From Hyphomicrobiales bacterium (GTDB lineage Bacteria > Pseudomonadota > Alphaproteobacteria > Rhizobiales > Rhizobiaceae): DNA of 34,857 nucleotides. Below, piece by piece: positions 1-8,949 of the stretch. The stretch spans positions 1 to 34,857 of the forward strand of contig JAFKJW010000071.1 of assembly GCA_017305925.1 (NCBI GenBank). Direction: 5' to 3'. Position numbers and translations under genes: made by a program. Numbering within the stretch: position 1 is the stretch's first letter; every line of letters starts with the position of its first letter. Under the pieces are notes generated by a model. The model was not told the DNA's origin, ran no database searches, and saw only the letters and a list, made by a program, of their open reading frames with translations.

Positions 1-433
1 CCTCGAAGCCGGCCTCTGCCTCTATGGCAACGACATCGACCAGACGACGACGCCGATCGAAGGCGCGCTCGAATGGGCGCTCCAGAAGGCCCGCAAGACG
101 GGCGGCGCCCGTGCTGGTGGCTTTCCAGGCGCAAGCCGTATTCTCGGCGAACTAGATGGCGGCACCACGCGCCGCCGCGTCGGCCTGAAGCCTGACGGCA
201 AGGCGCCGGTACGCGGCCATGCCAAGCTTTATGCCGATGCCGAGGGCAAGAGCGAAATCGGCGAAGTTACCTCGGGCGGCTTCGGCCCGAGCGTCGAATC
301 CCCCGTTGCCATGGGCTACGTGCCGACCGATTTCACCGCGCCCGGCATCACCGTTTACGCTGAAGTGCGCGGCAAGTACCTGCCGGTCGTCGTCAGCGCC
401 CTGCCTTTCATCAAGCCTACCTACAAACGTTGA
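1..433 (+). CDS. gcvT: Aminomethyltransferase (glycine cleavage T protein), C-terminal part
   Basis: This is the last 143 codons of gcvT; the start lies left of the window. The T protein transfers the methylene group from the aminomethyl-lipoyl arm of GcvH to tetrahydrofolate and releases ammonia. The visible part opens with the family stretch [12 protein letters not shown] followed by [13 protein letters not shown], then a beta-rich C-terminal barrel with [11 protein letters not shown] and AMGYVPTDF, and ends FIKPTYKR before TGA at 431-433. gcvH begins 25 bases downstream on the same strand, so this is the usual gcvTHP operon order. Base composition is clearly less GC-rich than in the block that begins near base 995. 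The identification is secure. Confidence 0.95.
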   Translation, partial: LEAGLCLYGNDIDQTTTPIEGALEWALQKARKTGGARAGGFPGASRILGELDGGTTRRRVGLKPDGKAPVRGHAKLYADAEGKSEIGEVTSGGFGPSVESPVAMGYVPTDFTAPGITVYAEVRGKYLPVVVSALPFIKPTYKR

Positions 434-458
434 ACGTCTTTTCCAGAGAGGATTACCC

Positions 459-821
459 ATGCTGAAATTCACCGAAGAACATGAGTGGCTGAAGGTCGAA
501 GGCGACGTAGCAACGGTCGGCATCACGGCGCATGCCGCCGAGCAGCTCGGCGACCTCGTTTTCGTGGAACTACCTGAAGTCGGCGCCAGCTTCTCCAAGG
601 GTGGCGACGCGGCAACCGTCGAATCCGTCAAGGCGGCCTCCGAGGTCTATTGTCCGCTCGACGGAGAGATTACCGAAGTCAACGAAGCCATCACGGCCGA
701 TCCGGCCCTCGTCAATTCCGACCCGATGGGCGCTGGCTGGTTCTTCAAGCTCAAGCTGAAGAATATCAGCGATCTTGATGGTCTTCTTGATGAATCCGGT
801 TACAAGGAGCTGATCGGATAA
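459..821 (+). CDS. gcvH: Glycine cleavage system H protein (lipoyl carrier)
   Basis: A complete 120-residue H protein, the family's normal size. It carries the aminomethyl group on a lipoylated lysine between the P, T and L proteins. The lipoylation site is Lys58 in [10 protein letters not shown], preceded by the usual [13 protein letters not shown] strand. The C-terminus, [13 protein letters not shown], is also typical. The start ATG follows a purine-rich GAGAGGA site. Its TAA stop shares one base with the gcvP ATG (TAATG), so the two are translationally coupled. Over 481-780 I count 181 G or C in 300 bases (60%), lower than the genes to the right. The gene itself is intact, but its P-protein partner is not present here. 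Confidence 0.97.
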   Translation: MLKFTEEHEWLKVEGDVATVGITAHAAEQLGDLVFVELPEVGASFSKGGDAATVESVKAASEVYCPLDGEITEVNEAITADPALVNSDPMGAGWFFKLKLKNISDLDGLLDESGYKELIG

Positions 822-883
822 TGACGACGCCTACAGAATTTACATTCACCGACTACCAGCCCTACGATTTCGCCAATCGCCGC
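821..883 (+). pseudogene. gcvP: Glycine dehydrogenase (P protein), 5' stub only
   Basis: The reading frame that starts on the gcvH stop codon encodes [20 protein letters not shown], which is how rhizobial GcvP proteins begin. In the family the next residues are a conserved HIGPS-type stretch; here the frame changes to QRCKVGIETE and enters a hairpin repeat. The frame then stays open for hundreds of codons, but only because it lies antisense to a very GC-rich gene, so I do not treat that part as coding. About 21 of roughly 930 expected codons remain. This is either a real rearrangement that disables the operon at this site or a contig join made through the repeat. The recognition of the stub is firm; the cause is not known. 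Confidence 0.8.
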
Positions 884-914
884 CAGCGTTGCAAGGTAGG
901 CATTGAGACCGAAA

Positions 915-966
915 CTGCCGATCTCCCCCCGTGTGGGGGAGATGTCCGGCAGGACAGAGGGGGGCG
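915..966. repeat. Hairpin intergenic repeat at the gcvP breakpoint
   Basis: A perfect 9-base inverted repeat, ATCTCCCCC (921-929) and GGGGGAGAT (935-943), encloses the five-base loop CGTGT. It is followed by GTCCGGCAGGACAGAGGGGGG. This combination resembles a short palindromic repeat that I recall as scattered through Mesorhizobium intergenic regions. It sits exactly between the gcvP stub and the end of the SPOR gene. Only one copy is visible in this window, so its repetitive nature is from memory, not from the sequence. Confidence 0.65.
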
Positions 967-994
967 CGAAGGAACTCGACCCCAACGGGGTGCG

Positions 995-3634
995 CTACTT
1001 CGATACGAAGCAGCTGCCGCCCGCGGCCTTGTACTTCTCGCAAAGGCTGATGGCGTCGTTGCGGCTGCCGGCCGGGACGCGCACCCGCCAGAACGTTCCC
1101 TTGCCGGCGATCTCGGCCTTGACGATGCTCGGGCTGCGGCCGCCGAGCACGCCCGCATAGCGGCGGGCGAGAGCCTCGTAGCTCGACTGGGCGGCGGCCT
1201 GCGTCGGCTGCGAGGCGATCTGCACGGACCACGACCCCGCATTCGCGGCAGGCGCCTCGGCCGCGGCCACCTGCTGCGGCTTGACCTCGCCGACGATCTC
1301 GATCGGCTGCTCGGCCGGGCGCGAGGGCGCGACGGGACCTGCTTCCGGCACCGAGGCCCCCGCCGCCTTCGCCTTTCCGCCCGAGGCCTGCTTCGCCTTC
1401 TTCGAGGCTGCGGTTTCCGCGGCGGGACCGGTCTCGTCGGCGGCCTGCCCGGCGGCGATCTGCTCCAGCGTCTCGCCCTGCGGCTGCGACAGGGCCGGCT
1501 TGGTCAGCGACTTCGCCGCCGTCGCCGCTTCCGACGCCTCGTTCGCGGCGGGCGGCTCGGCGCGGGCCACCAGCGAGCCATCCGGCTTGACGATCATCGT
1601 GCGCACCTTGCGCGGTTCGACCGCGACGGTCTCGTCCGCGGCCTCGGCCGGCACGTCGGCCGCGGCGGCCGCCTCGATGCGGTCCTCGCCCTTCGGTGCG
1701 GCGGACAGGTCGGCATCGTCGATATCGTCGGTTTCGTCGACCGGCGGCGGCAATTCGTCGGGGAATTTCGAGGCGACGTCGACGGGCTCCTCCTCGGTCT
1801 GGATCAAGGCCGACTGGCTGGGCTGGTCGGCCTTTGCGCCGGCGGCCCGATCGAAGACGCTGCTGTCCTGATTCGGGATGGCGGCGCCGCCGGGATTGGT
1901 CGGCTTCACCTTGACGGGATCGGTGTCGGCCTTGATCAGCGCGGGCTCGCGGGAGGCGACACCGCCGCCGGACAGGGCGAAGGCGCCGACCAGCCCGACC
2001 ACGGCGAGACCGCCGACCACCGAGGCGATCATCAGGCCGCGCCGGCGCGGCGGGCGATCGGCGGCGGCAACGTCCTCGGCGAAATCCAGGTCGTCCTCCG
2101 GATCGCGCTCGACCTCGAACTCCGAAGCCGGATCCTGGTAGAGCGGAACGCGGCGCACGACATGGATGTCGTTGCGGCTGCGGCCTTTCGGCAGCGCGGC
2201 AGCCGCAAAGGGCATGTCCGCGAGGCCGCTGCCGGGCTGAAGCGGCGCCTCATAGGCCGAGTCGAGATCGAAATCGTTCGCGCCCGCCGGGGCGGACGCC
2301 GCCTGGATCGTTTCCATGACGGGCTCGCCGAAGGCGGCGGCCAGCTCCGCGTCGAGATCGTCGAAAACGGGCGCGGGTTCCTCGCCGTAATCGACGTCGG
2401 GGATGTCGAGATCGTCCGCCAGGGCGACGGCGGTTTCCGGGACGTCCATCGTGTCGATGTCGAGGATCTCGGCGGCGTTTCCGGCTTCCGCAACCGCCTG
2501 CCCCTCCACAGCCTGCTCCGGTTCGGTCCGGACGGGCTGGTCGTAATCGCGCACCATGGCGGCCAGTTCCGCGATCGCCTCGTCGATCTCGGACTGCGCG
2601 ACGGATTCCTCTTCGACGGAGGCCTCCGCCGCACCGGCGGGGCCGAAGATCGGCTGCCAGCCCGGCGCGGGCGCGGACGATGCCTGCGGATCCGGCGAAA
2701 CGGCCAGGCCGTCGTCCGCAGCCGCCGCGTCGAAGCTGGCGGCGGACGGATCGGGGCCGAAAATGTCGAAATCGCCTGCCGGGGCGTCTTCGCGGACATT
2801 GCCGGAGGCGGCCGGAGCGGCCTCTTCATAGGCATAGGCGGGCTCGGAAACCTCGGAGGTGCTGAAATCCATGTCGACATCGGCCATCGCCATGTCGAAG
2901 TCCTGCGCGAACTCGTCGGCGTCCGTGGATGCCGCGACTTCCTGCTGGGCAGCCTCCGCTTCGTAGGCGTACGCCTCCGGTTCGGCCTGCTGCCAGTCCC
3001 CGCCCGCGCCGGGTTCTTCTCCGGCAGCGAAGCTTCCGGACAGCGCGCCTTCCAGGTCGTCCACGAGGGCGTGGTCGCCATAAGCGTCGGCCTCGTAGCG
3101 ATCATCGGCCGCCACGTAGGCGCCATCGGCCGCCACGGGGTCCGCGCTAGGCTCCGGCCATTGCGGCTCTGCCGCCTGCCCGTATCCGGAATGCGGCTCG
3201 GACGCATAGACGTCCTCACCGGCCGCGCGAATGGGCGCAAGGGGAGGATCGCCGTCCACGGCGAGATCGTCGTAGAGTTGGAGATCGTCGAGGGCCTCGA
3301 AATCTGCGAAAGGCTGGTCGTTCGCCGCCATTGGGACCGGCGCAAGCTCGTGAGCGGGCGACGCGGCGCCGGCGGCCTGAGCTTCCAGCGATCCGATCAG
3401 TTCGTTTTCCAGCTCCATCGAGAAGTCGAGATCGTCATCCGCGATATCGAAGCTCGGCGGGTCCACCCGCTGCGGCGCGGCAGGCTGGGCATTGGCTGCA
3501 CTGGGCGCTCCCATTCCGCGGCGGAAGGGCACGCGCGGATCGAACCCCATGATCTGCGTCAGCTCGGCGAAGGGATCCTCGTTGCCGTGCTCAGGTGCCG
3601 GAGGGGCTTTCCTCATCCATTTTGCGTCTGCCAT
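995..3634 (-). CDS. Large acidic membrane protein with C-terminal SPOR domain
   Basis: An 879-residue protein. Residues 1 to about 500 are Ala-, Asp- and Glu-rich, poorly structured and strongly acidic. A basic PPRRRG patch precedes one membrane segment at about 534-554 (IASVVGGLAVVGLVGAFAL). A periplasmic Ala/Pro/Lys/Glu-rich linker leads to a SPOR domain at about 798-879 (SWSVQIASQPTQAAAQSSYE, ending GGSCFVSK). SPOR domains bind septal peptidoglycan with denuded glycan strands, so a cell-division or envelope role is likely. The chosen ATG follows GGGACATAGT; a GTG four codons upstream is possible. It lies 102 bases downstream of argS on the same strand, as in related rhizobia, where nagZ and scpAB would follow. 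Here those neighbours are replaced by the gcv fragment. The C-terminus is complete. Confidence 0.85.
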   Translation of the reverse strand: MADAKWMRKAPPAPEHGNEDPFAELTQIMGFDPRVPFRRGMGAPSAANAQPAAPQRVDPPSFDIADDDLDFSMELENELIGSLEAQAAGAASPAHELAPVPMAANDQPFADFEALDDLQLYDDLAVDGDPPLAPIRAAGEDVYASEPHSGYGQAAEPQWPEPSADPVAADGAYVAADDRYEADAYGDHALVDDLEGALSGSFAAGEEPGAGGDWQQAEPEAYAYEAEAAQQEVAASTDADEFAQDFDMAMADVDMDFSTSEVSEPAYAYEEAAPAASGNVREDAPAGDFDIFGPDPSAASFDAAAADDGLAVSPDPQASSAPAPGWQPIFGPAGAAEASVEEESVAQSEIDEAIAELAAMVRDYDQPVRTEPEQAVEGQAVAEAGNAAEILDIDTMDVPETAVALADDLDIPDVDYGEEPAPVFDDLDAELAAAFGEPVMETIQAASAPAGANDFDLDSAYEAPLQPGSGLADMPFAAAALPKGRSRNDIHVVRRVPLYQDPASEFEVERDPEDDLDFAEDVAAADRPPRRRGLMIASVVGGLAVVGLVGAFALSGGGVASREPALIKADTDPVKVKPTNPGGAAIPNQDSSVFDRAAGAKADQPSQSALIQTEEEPVDVASKFPDELPPPVDETDDIDDADLSAAPKGEDRIEAAAAADVPAEAADETVAVEPRKVRTMIVKPDGSLVARAEPPAANEASEAATAAKSLTKPALSQPQGETLEQIAAGQAADETGPAAETAASKKAKQASGGKAKAAGASVPEAGPVAPSRPAEQPIEIVGEVKPQQVAAAEAPAANAGSWSVQIASQPTQAAAQSSYEALARRYAGVLGGRSPSIVKAEIAGKGTFWRVRVPAGSRNDAISLCEKYKAAGGSCFVSK

Positions 3635-3736
3635 ACTATGTCCCACACTCGTACTCGGTTCGCACGCCGCCGACGTGACGAAGGGTTGGCTCCTACCAGC
3701 GCAATATGGGCGAAAGGTGGCACGCTCCGGCGACGT

Positions 3737-5494
3737 CTAGCGCATCTCGGTGGGCGCATCCGCCCCGATCAGCGCCAGCCCCGACGACAGAACGTCGGAG
3801 ACGGCCTGAACCAGCCCTAGCCTGGCATGAGACAGTCTAGGATCGTTAACCTTAACAAAGCGTAAGTCCGGATTGTCGGTGCCGCGATTCCATTGCGCGT
3901 GGAACGCGCTGGCCAGTTCGTAGAGGTAGAAGGCGATGCGGTGCGGCTCGTGCGACAGGGCCGCCGCCTCGATCATGCGCGGATATTCGGCGAGTTTTCT
4001 GATCAGCGCGATCTCGCTCGGATCCGTGAGAAGGCCCGCCGATCCGGCGAGCGCATCCGCCCCCAGATCACCTGCCGGAAGCTGCTCCCTCGCCTGCCGG
4101 AACACGGAATGGCAGCGCGCCGAGGCGTATTGCACGTAGAAGACGGGATTGTCCTTGGACTGCTCCGTGACCTTGGCGAAGTCGAAATCGAGCGGCGCGT
4201 CGCTCTTGCGGTAGAGCATCATGAAGCGGATCGGGTCGCGGCCGACCTCCTCCACCACGTCGCGCAGCGTCACGAACTCGCCGGCCCGCTTCGACATGCG
4301 CACCGGCTCGCCGTCGCGGAACAGCTTTACGAGCTGGCAGAGCAGCACGGTCAGCTTGACGCGGCCGCCGGTCACGGCCCGCGCCAGCGCCTCCAGCCGC
4401 TTGACATAGCCGCCATGGTCGGCGCCCAGCACATAGATCAGCTCGTCGAAGCCGCGCTCCACCTTGTCCTTCAGATACGCCACGTCGGCCGCGAAATAGG
4501 TGAAGGAGCCGTCCGACTTGACCAGCGGCCGGTCCATGTCGTCGCCCACTTCGGTCGAGCGGAACAGCGTCTGCTCGCGATCCTCCCAGTCCTCGGGCTT
4601 CTCGCCCTTCGGCGGCGGCAGCTTGCCCTTGTAGATGTGGCCCTTCAGCGTGAGGTCGTTGATGGCCGCGCGGATCGCCCGGGCATTGTCGGCATGCAGC
4701 GTGCGCTCGGAGAAGAACACCTCGTGATGCACGTTGAGCAGCGCCAGATCCTCCTTGATCATCGCCATCATGGCGTCGACCGTACGATCCTTGACGATCG
4801 CCAGCGCCTCCTCGTCGGGCATCTGGAGCAGGCTGCGTCCGAATTCCTGCGCCAGCGCGGCGCCGACGGGCTTCAGATAGTCGCCGGGATAGAGGCCGGG
4901 CGGGATCTCGCCGATGTCGTCGCCCAGCGCCTCGCGGTAGCGCAGCATCGCCGAGCGCCCGAGCACGTCGATCTGCGAGCCGGCGTCGTTGATGACGTAT
5001 TCCTTGACCACCGAATAGCCGGCGAAGGCCAGCAGGTTGGCGAGCGCGTCGCCGACCACCGCGCCGCGGCAATGGCCGACATGCATGGGGCCGGTCGGGT
5101 TTGCCGACACATATTCGACATTGACGCTGGTGCCGGCGCCGAGCGCCGAGCGGCCGAAATCCGTGCCCGATTTCAGGATGCGCGCCAGCAGCCGGTGCCA
5201 ATAGCCGTCGGCGAGCCGCAGGTTGACGAAGCCCGGGCCGGCGATCTCCGCCGAGACGACGTCGGGATCATCCCTGAGAACGGCCACCAGCCGTTCCGCC
5301 AGCTGGCGCGGATTCTGGCCGGCCGGCTTCGCCAGCACCATCGCGGCATTGGTCGCGAGGTCGCCATGCGAGGGATCGCGCGGCGGCTCGACGGCGATGC
5401 GCGAAAGATCGATCGCGCCGCCGTCCTTGCCTGCAAGGCCAAGGCCTTCCACGGCTTTCCTGATGCGATCCGCGAAGTCTGAGAAAATGTTCAT
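3737..5494 (-). CDS. argS: Arginyl-tRNA synthetase
   Basis: A class I synthetase of 585 residues, the normal size, that charges tRNA-Arg in the cytoplasm. It has the N-terminal additional domain, then the HIGH-type motif as HVGH at residues 138-141 (in [13 protein letters not shown]) and the KMSKS-equivalent as MSKR in [18 protein letters not shown] anticodon-binding domain closes the protein. The start is set at MNIFSDF, the usual N-terminus; the open frame extends 26 codons upstream into GC-rich sequence without family similarity. It lies 52 bases downstream of dgt and upstream of the SPOR gene, so the three probably form one transcript. No damage seen. Confidence 0.97.
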   Translation of the reverse strand: MNIFSDFADRIRKAVEGLGLAGKDGGAIDLSRIAVEPPRDPSHGDLATNAAMVLAKPAGQNPRQLAERLVAVLRDDPDVVSAEIAGPGFVNLRLADGYWHRLLARILKSGTDFGRSALGAGTSVNVEYVSANPTGPMHVGHCRGAVVGDALANLLAFAGYSVVKEYVINDAGSQIDVLGRSAMLRYREALGDDIGEIPPGLYPGDYLKPVGAALAQEFGRSLLQMPDEEALAIVKDRTVDAMMAMIKEDLALLNVHHEVFFSERTLHADNARAIRAAINDLTLKGHIYKGKLPPPKGEKPEDWEDREQTLFRSTEVGDDMDRPLVKSDGSFTYFAADVAYLKDKVERGFDELIYVLGADHGGYVKRLEALARAVTGGRVKLTVLLCQLVKLFRDGEPVRMSKRAGEFVTLRDVVEEVGRDPIRFMMLYRKSDAPLDFDFAKVTEQSKDNPVFYVQYASARCHSVFRQAREQLPAGDLGADALAGSAGLLTDPSEIALIRKLAEYPRMIEAAALSHEPHRIAFYLYELASAFHAQWNRGTDNPDLRFVKVNDPRLSHARLGLVQAVSDVLSSGLALIGADAPTEMR

Positions 5495-5546
5495 GGGTCG
5501 GTCCGGTGGCCGCGCCGCGCATGGCGCGCTTGGGGTTGCGGGCGCC

Positions 5547-6680
5547 CTAGCCCAAATCCGGGGTGCGGTCAAACAGGCGCCGGTGCTCCTTCAGCGCGTA
5601 GGTGTCGGTCATGCCCGCCAGGAAATCCGCGACGTGGCGCGCCTTCACCTGCCCGTCGCCGGGCTCCGGCACCTCCCGCCAGCCTTCCGGCATGCATGCC
5701 GGATCGGCGAAATAGGCGTCGAAGAGATCCTGCACGACCTCCTCCGCCTCGGCACGTTCCGCCAGGACGTCGGGATGGCGGTAGAGGCCGGCATAGAGGA
5801 ACGCCTTCAGCTCCTTCTCCAGCCCGGCCATTGCCGGCGAGAAGCCGACGACCGGCCGGCCGGCGGCGCGGATGGCCTCCGGGCTGTCCGGCTTCAGCGC
5901 TTCGAGGTTGGCCCTGGCGGTGGCGATGACGTCCTCGACCATCAGCGTGATCTGCCGGCGTGTCAGCTCATGCTCGGTCCGCACCGGGTCGAGCCCCGGA
6001 TAGCGGGCCCGGACTTCCGCCAGGATGCGCCGCGGAAGCCCCACCTCCTCCAGCATCTCCAGCGACAGCAGGCCGGAGCGTATGCCGTCGTCGATGTCGT
6101 GAGTGTCGTAGGCGATGTCGTCGGCGATCGCCGCGCACTGCGCCTCCAGCCCGGCGAACTGTCCCAGCTCCAGGTCGAAGAGCGCGTTGAAGTCCAGCAC
6201 CGGCTGCGGCACCTCGCCCTTCAGCCCCCTGCCCGCGGCGTCGACGAGCGGGCCGTTGTGCTTCACCAGCCCTTCGAGCGTCTCCCAGCACAGATTGAGC
6301 CCGTCGAACTCGGCGTAGCGCCGCTCCAGCCCGGTGACGACCCTGAGCGACTGGGCGTTGTGGTCGAAGCCGCCCCAGGCCTTCAGCCGGGCGTCCAGCG
6401 CGTCCTCGCCCGCATGGCCGAACGGAGGGTGGCCGAAATCGTGGACGAGCGCGATCGCCTCCGCCAAATCCTCGTCGCAGCAAAGCGCCCTCGCCAGCGC
6501 CCGGGCGACGCCGAACGCCGTGGAATGGATGATACGGTCGCGGTCGCGCTGGAAGGCCGTCCGCGTCGGGCTCTCGGCTTCCGGATACAGGCGCCCGCGC
6601 GAGCGCGCCGGGTCGCAGGCATAGGCCGCGCGCGGCCTGTAGCCGAAGCCGATGCCCGCCAGTGTGTCGTTCTGTTCCAT
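5547..6680 (-). CDS. dgt: dGTPase-like HD-domain protein with an apparent internal deletion
   Basis: A dGTP triphosphohydrolase-like protein of 377 residues. The N-terminus ([20 protein letters not shown]), the [14 protein letters not shown] box at 43-56, the [16 protein letters not shown] box with HD at 80-81, and the later [13 protein letters not shown] box are all clear. In relatives, HSTAF is followed by RRLxxKTQV and, about 25 residues later, by RLTHTxEV; that His is the first metal ligand of the HD domain. Here HSTAF joins directly to [10 protein letters not shown] (around 6505-6520), so about 30 residues are missing in frame, including that His. The remaining ligands are kept. Hydrolase activity should be lost unless this is a sequence error. 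The ATG follows GGCAGGGC. Confidence 0.88.
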   Translation of the reverse strand: MEQNDTLAGIGFGYRPRAAYACDPARSRGRLYPEAESPTRTAFQRDRDRIIHSTAFGVARALARALCCDEDLAEAIALVHDFGHPPFGHAGEDALDARLKAWGGFDHNAQSLRVVTGLERRYAEFDGLNLCWETLEGLVKHNGPLVDAAGRGLKGEVPQPVLDFNALFDLELGQFAGLEAQCAAIADDIAYDTHDIDDGIRSGLLSLEMLEEVGLPRRILAEVRARYPGLDPVRTEHELTRRQITLMVEDVIATARANLEALKPDSPEAIRAAGRPVVGFSPAMAGLEKELKAFLYAGLYRHPDVLAERAEAEEVVQDLFDAYFADPACMPEGWREVPEPGDGQVKARHVADFLAGMTDTYALKEHRRLFDRTPDLG

Positions 6681-6766
6681 GCCCTGCCGCAAGTGGCGCG
6701 CATCAAGGCCGCACCATGTGTCCGAGACCTAGGCCGAAAGACCGGCCTACGCAATCCGCGGCGGCG

Positions 6767-6795
6767 TTGACTTGCGGCCCGGCGCTTCATACCTA
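6767..6795 (+). promoter_or_regulatory. Probable housekeeping promoter of erpA, with nearby palindrome
   Basis: TTGACT at 6767-6772 and TACCTA at 6790-6795 are 17 bases apart and lie 33 bases before the erpA ATG. The -35 box is a very good match and the -10 a weak one. Just upstream, AGGCCG (6731-6736) and CGGCCT (6743-6748) form an inverted repeat with a six-base spacer. It lies in the 147-base gap between the divergent dgt and erpA, where it could be an operator for either gene. Inferred from sequence only. Confidence 0.45.
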
Positions 6796-6827
6796 TCGGA
6801 CAATTGCTTCGGAAAAGGCCGGCGGCC

Positions 6828-7175
6828 ATGGGTGTTGACGCAAAGACGGGCATGAAGATCGAGCTGACCGACGCGGCGGCGAAGCGGATCAGCCGGATCC
6901 TGGCGAAGGAGCCGGGGAAATCGGCGCTGCGCGTATCCGTCGAGGGCGGCGGCTGCTCCGGCTTCTCCTACAAGTTCGATCTCGTGGACGGGCGCGACGA
7001 AGGCGACACGGCGATCGAGAAGGACGGCGCGACCGTGCTGATCGACGACCTTTCGATCGTCTACATGGGCGGCTCCGTCATCGATTTCGTCGACGACCTG
7101 ATGGGACAGTCCTTCCAGATCCGGAATCCGAACGCCGTGGCGTCCTGCGGCTGCGGCACCAGCTTCTCGGTCTGA
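6828..7175 (+). CDS. erpA: Iron-sulfur cluster insertion protein (A-type carrier)
   Basis: An A-type Fe-S carrier of 115 residues that passes clusters to apo-enzymes. The three conserved cysteines are present, one in GGGCSGFSYKF and two in ASCGCGTSF. Other family stretches are KSALRVSVEGG, IDFVDDLMG and SFQIRNPNAVAS. The ATG at 6828 has GGAAAAGG upstream; an in-frame ATG at 6852 (MKIELTDAA) is the alternative and fits the start of the conserved domain. The gene is divergent from dgt, as I recall for related rhizobia. IscA or SufA are alternative names, but the QIRNPNAVASCGCG ending is typical of ErpA. Confidence 0.92.
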   Translation: MGVDAKTGMKIELTDAAAKRISRILAKEPGKSALRVSVEGGGCSGFSYKFDLVDGRDEGDTAIEKDGATVLIDDLSIVYMGGSVIDFVDDLMGQSFQIRNPNAVASCGCGTSFSV

Positions 7176-7356
7176 GCATCGGCCACCGGGCCGCCGGCAC
7201 GCCGTCAAAAAGACACAACTGCCTCCTCAATCGCGTTCGGGGCTTTCGGGGCCGCGAACGGAACCATATCGCTTCTGCGGCTTTTTGATGGGCGGTGACG
7301 GTTCACCAGACGGCGCCGGACCCTGCCGGCGTCACGAGCATGCAAGGGAGCATCCC

Positions 7357-7869
7357 ATGAAGACCATTCTTTCCGCGGCGGCGCTGGCGCTCGCCGCCGT
7401 ATTTCCGGCCGCGTCTTTCGTCCATGCCGCAGACATGCAGAAAGTGTATGTGGAGCCCGACGACCGCGGCGGCGTCCGGATCGGCACGCTTTCCTGCGAC
7501 ATCGGCGGCGGCGTCGGCTACGTTCTCGGCTCGGCCAAGGAGGTGGACTGCGCCTTCAAGTCGGCGCGCGGCAGGGTCGACCACTATAGCGGCGCGATCC
7601 GCAAGCTCGGCGTCGACCTCGGCTTCACCACCCGCCAGAAGCTGGTCTGGGCGGTGTTCGCGCCGACCGCCGGCTATCATCGCGGCTCGCTGAGCGGCCT
7701 CTACGAAGGCGGAACGCTGGAGGCGACCGTCGGCGCCGGCATCGGCGGCAACATCCTGGTCGGCGGCACGTCCGGCTCGGTGCATCTCCAGCTTCTGAGC
7801 CTTACCGGCCAGCTTGGCCTGAACGTCGCGGCGACCGGCACCTCCATGACGCTCACCGCGGTCGACTGA
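7357..7869 (+). CDS. Secreted DUF992 family protein
   Basis: A 170-residue exported protein of unknown function. The first 24 residues form a signal peptide (MKTILSAAALALAAVFPAAS, cleavage likely after VHA). The mature part begins with a short variable stretch, then RIGTLSCDIGGGVGYVLGSA, which is the typical DUF992 opening. Two cysteines, in TLSCDI and VDCAF, are spaced as expected for a disulfide. A Gly-rich second half (GAGIGGNILVGG) ends with a repeat of the LTG type. The ATG has a strong AAGGGAG site. It probably acts in the periplasm or is surface-exposed; DUF992 proteins are common in rhizobia and have no known activity. It is convergent with the GH25 gene. Confidence 0.85.
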   Translation: MKTILSAAALALAAVFPAASFVHAADMQKVYVEPDDRGGVRIGTLSCDIGGGVGYVLGSAKEVDCAFKSARGRVDHYSGAIRKLGVDLGFTTRQKLVWAVFAPTAGYHRGSLSGLYEGGTLEATVGAGIGGNILVGGTSGSVHLQLLSLTGQLGLNVAATGTSMTLTAVD

Positions 7870-7891
7870 AGGCCGTGAAACAGGACATCGC

Positions 7892-7917
7892 GCCTCGGCC
7901 GGTCAGTCGGCCGAGGC
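7892..7917. terminator. Bidirectional terminator hairpin
   Basis: A 9-bp perfect stem, GCCTCGGCC (7892-7900) with GGCCGAGGC (7909-7917), encloses an eight-base loop. It lies between the convergent DUF992 and GH25 genes and covers the GH25 stop codon. There is no T-run on either side, so the call rests on position and stem strength. Confidence 0.5.
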
Positions 7918-8949
7918 CATCTCCGCCTCCGACGAGGCGCCGCCGGTCCAGCGATACCAGTCGTTCTCGTTGCCGTTGAAGACGTTGAGATCGATCTTGC
8001 CGGTGACGCCGTGCGAGAGGCCGGAGCCCGAATACTGCCAGAACACCCACTTGCGATCGGGGTAGACGCGCGACGGATGCGCCGCGACCGACCGAAGCCA
8101 GAAGGGATGGTTCGGGAAGGCGCCCCGCAGATTGTCCCTGTAGAAGTCGGGGGCCGTGTAGATGATCGGCCGCTGGCCGTAGTGGGCCTCCAGCCTGTCC
8201 ATGAAGACCTGCATCTTCTCGAGCACCCGGGCGCGCGACAGGCGGCGCTTGCAGCTCGATTCGTGATTGTATTCCACGTCGATCACCGGCGGCAGGGCGC
8301 CGGGGACGCGCGGCACGTTGCGGATGAACCAGTCGGCCTGCTCGCTCGCCGCCCGGCACCAGTAGAAGAAGTGGTAAGCGCCGCGCTTCAGGCCGGCTGC
8401 GGCGGCGCCCTGCCAGTTCTTGCGGAACATCGGGTCGAGGTGGTCGCCGCCGTCCGTCGCCTTGATGTAGGCGAAGTTGGCGCCCTGGCTGCGCAGCTTG
8501 CGCCAGTCGATGTTGCCCTGCCAGCGCGACACGTCCACCCCGTGAACGGCAAGGCTGCGCGGCGAGGCGCGGCCGAAATTGATCGGCTTGGCGTCGCGGA
8601 ACTGGCGGGGATAGAGAACCGCGCGGCGCAGCGCCTTCGTCGCCCTGGCGGGCTTTTCGGGCGACAGCAGCGCGACCGGCACCGCGTCGGGAATTTCGGG
8701 CTCCTCCGCGAGCGCCGTCTCGACCCTCGCCGACTTCGAGGCGACCCTGGCCTTCGGCGCGATCCTGGCCTTCGGCGCCATGACCTCGGCCGGCGGGGCA
8801 AGCATGTCCGCCTCGCCCTTGTCGATCGAGCTCGTCACCTCCATCGAAGGCCGCTGCAGGATCGTGTCGACCGACATCCCGCCGGACGACGTGCAGGCCG
8901 CAACCCCTGCACCCGAAATGAGCAACAATGCGGTGCTGATCCAACGCAT
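7903..8949 (-). CDS. Lipoprotein with GH25 (lysozyme-like muramidase) domain
   Basis: A 348-residue protein with a lipoprotein signal (MRWISTALLLISGAGVAAC, lipobox VAAC). A Lys/Ala-rich spacer follows, with the near-repeat APKARIAPKARVASKSARV. The GH25 domain runs from about residue 135: HGVDVSRWQGNIDW supplies the first catalytic Asp, PVIDVEY the second acidic pair, and WVFWQYSGSG the terminal strand. GH25 enzymes cleave the N-acetylmuramyl linkage of peptidoglycan. Anchored in the envelope, it would remodel the cell's own wall. The ATG at 8949 has CAGG in front; an ATG seven codons upstream lacks a clear site and would spoil the signal peptide. It is probably transcribed alone. Confidence 0.88.
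   Translation of the reverse strand: MRWISTALLLISGAGVAACTSSGGMSVDTILQRPSMEVTSSIDKGEADMLAPPAEVMAPKARIAPKARVASKSARVETALAEEPEIPDAVPVALLSPEKPARATKALRRAVLYPRQFRDAKPINFGRASPRSLAVHGVDVSRWQGNIDWRKLRSQGANFAYIKATDGGDHLDPMFRKNWQGAAAAGLKRGAYHFFYWCRAASEQADWFIRNVPRVPGALPPVIDVEYNHESSCKRRLSRARVLEKMQVFMDRLEAHYGQRPIIYTAPDFYRDNLRGAFPNHPFWLRSVAAHPSRVYPDRKWVFWQYSGSGLSHGVTGKIDLNVFNGNENDWYRWTGGASSEAEMASAD

Noticed and set aside
821-3820. A 999-codon rightward open frame that starts as gcvP
   Set aside because: After about 21 codons it has no GcvP similarity and is Arg/Gly-rich. It lies antisense to the SPOR gene, whose GC-rich codons remove stops from the other strand.
3893-6770. Long rightward open frames opposite argS and dgt
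   Set aside because: Their products are Arg/Ala/Gly-rich without recognisable domains; the leftward frames encode clear ArgS and dGTPase-like proteins.
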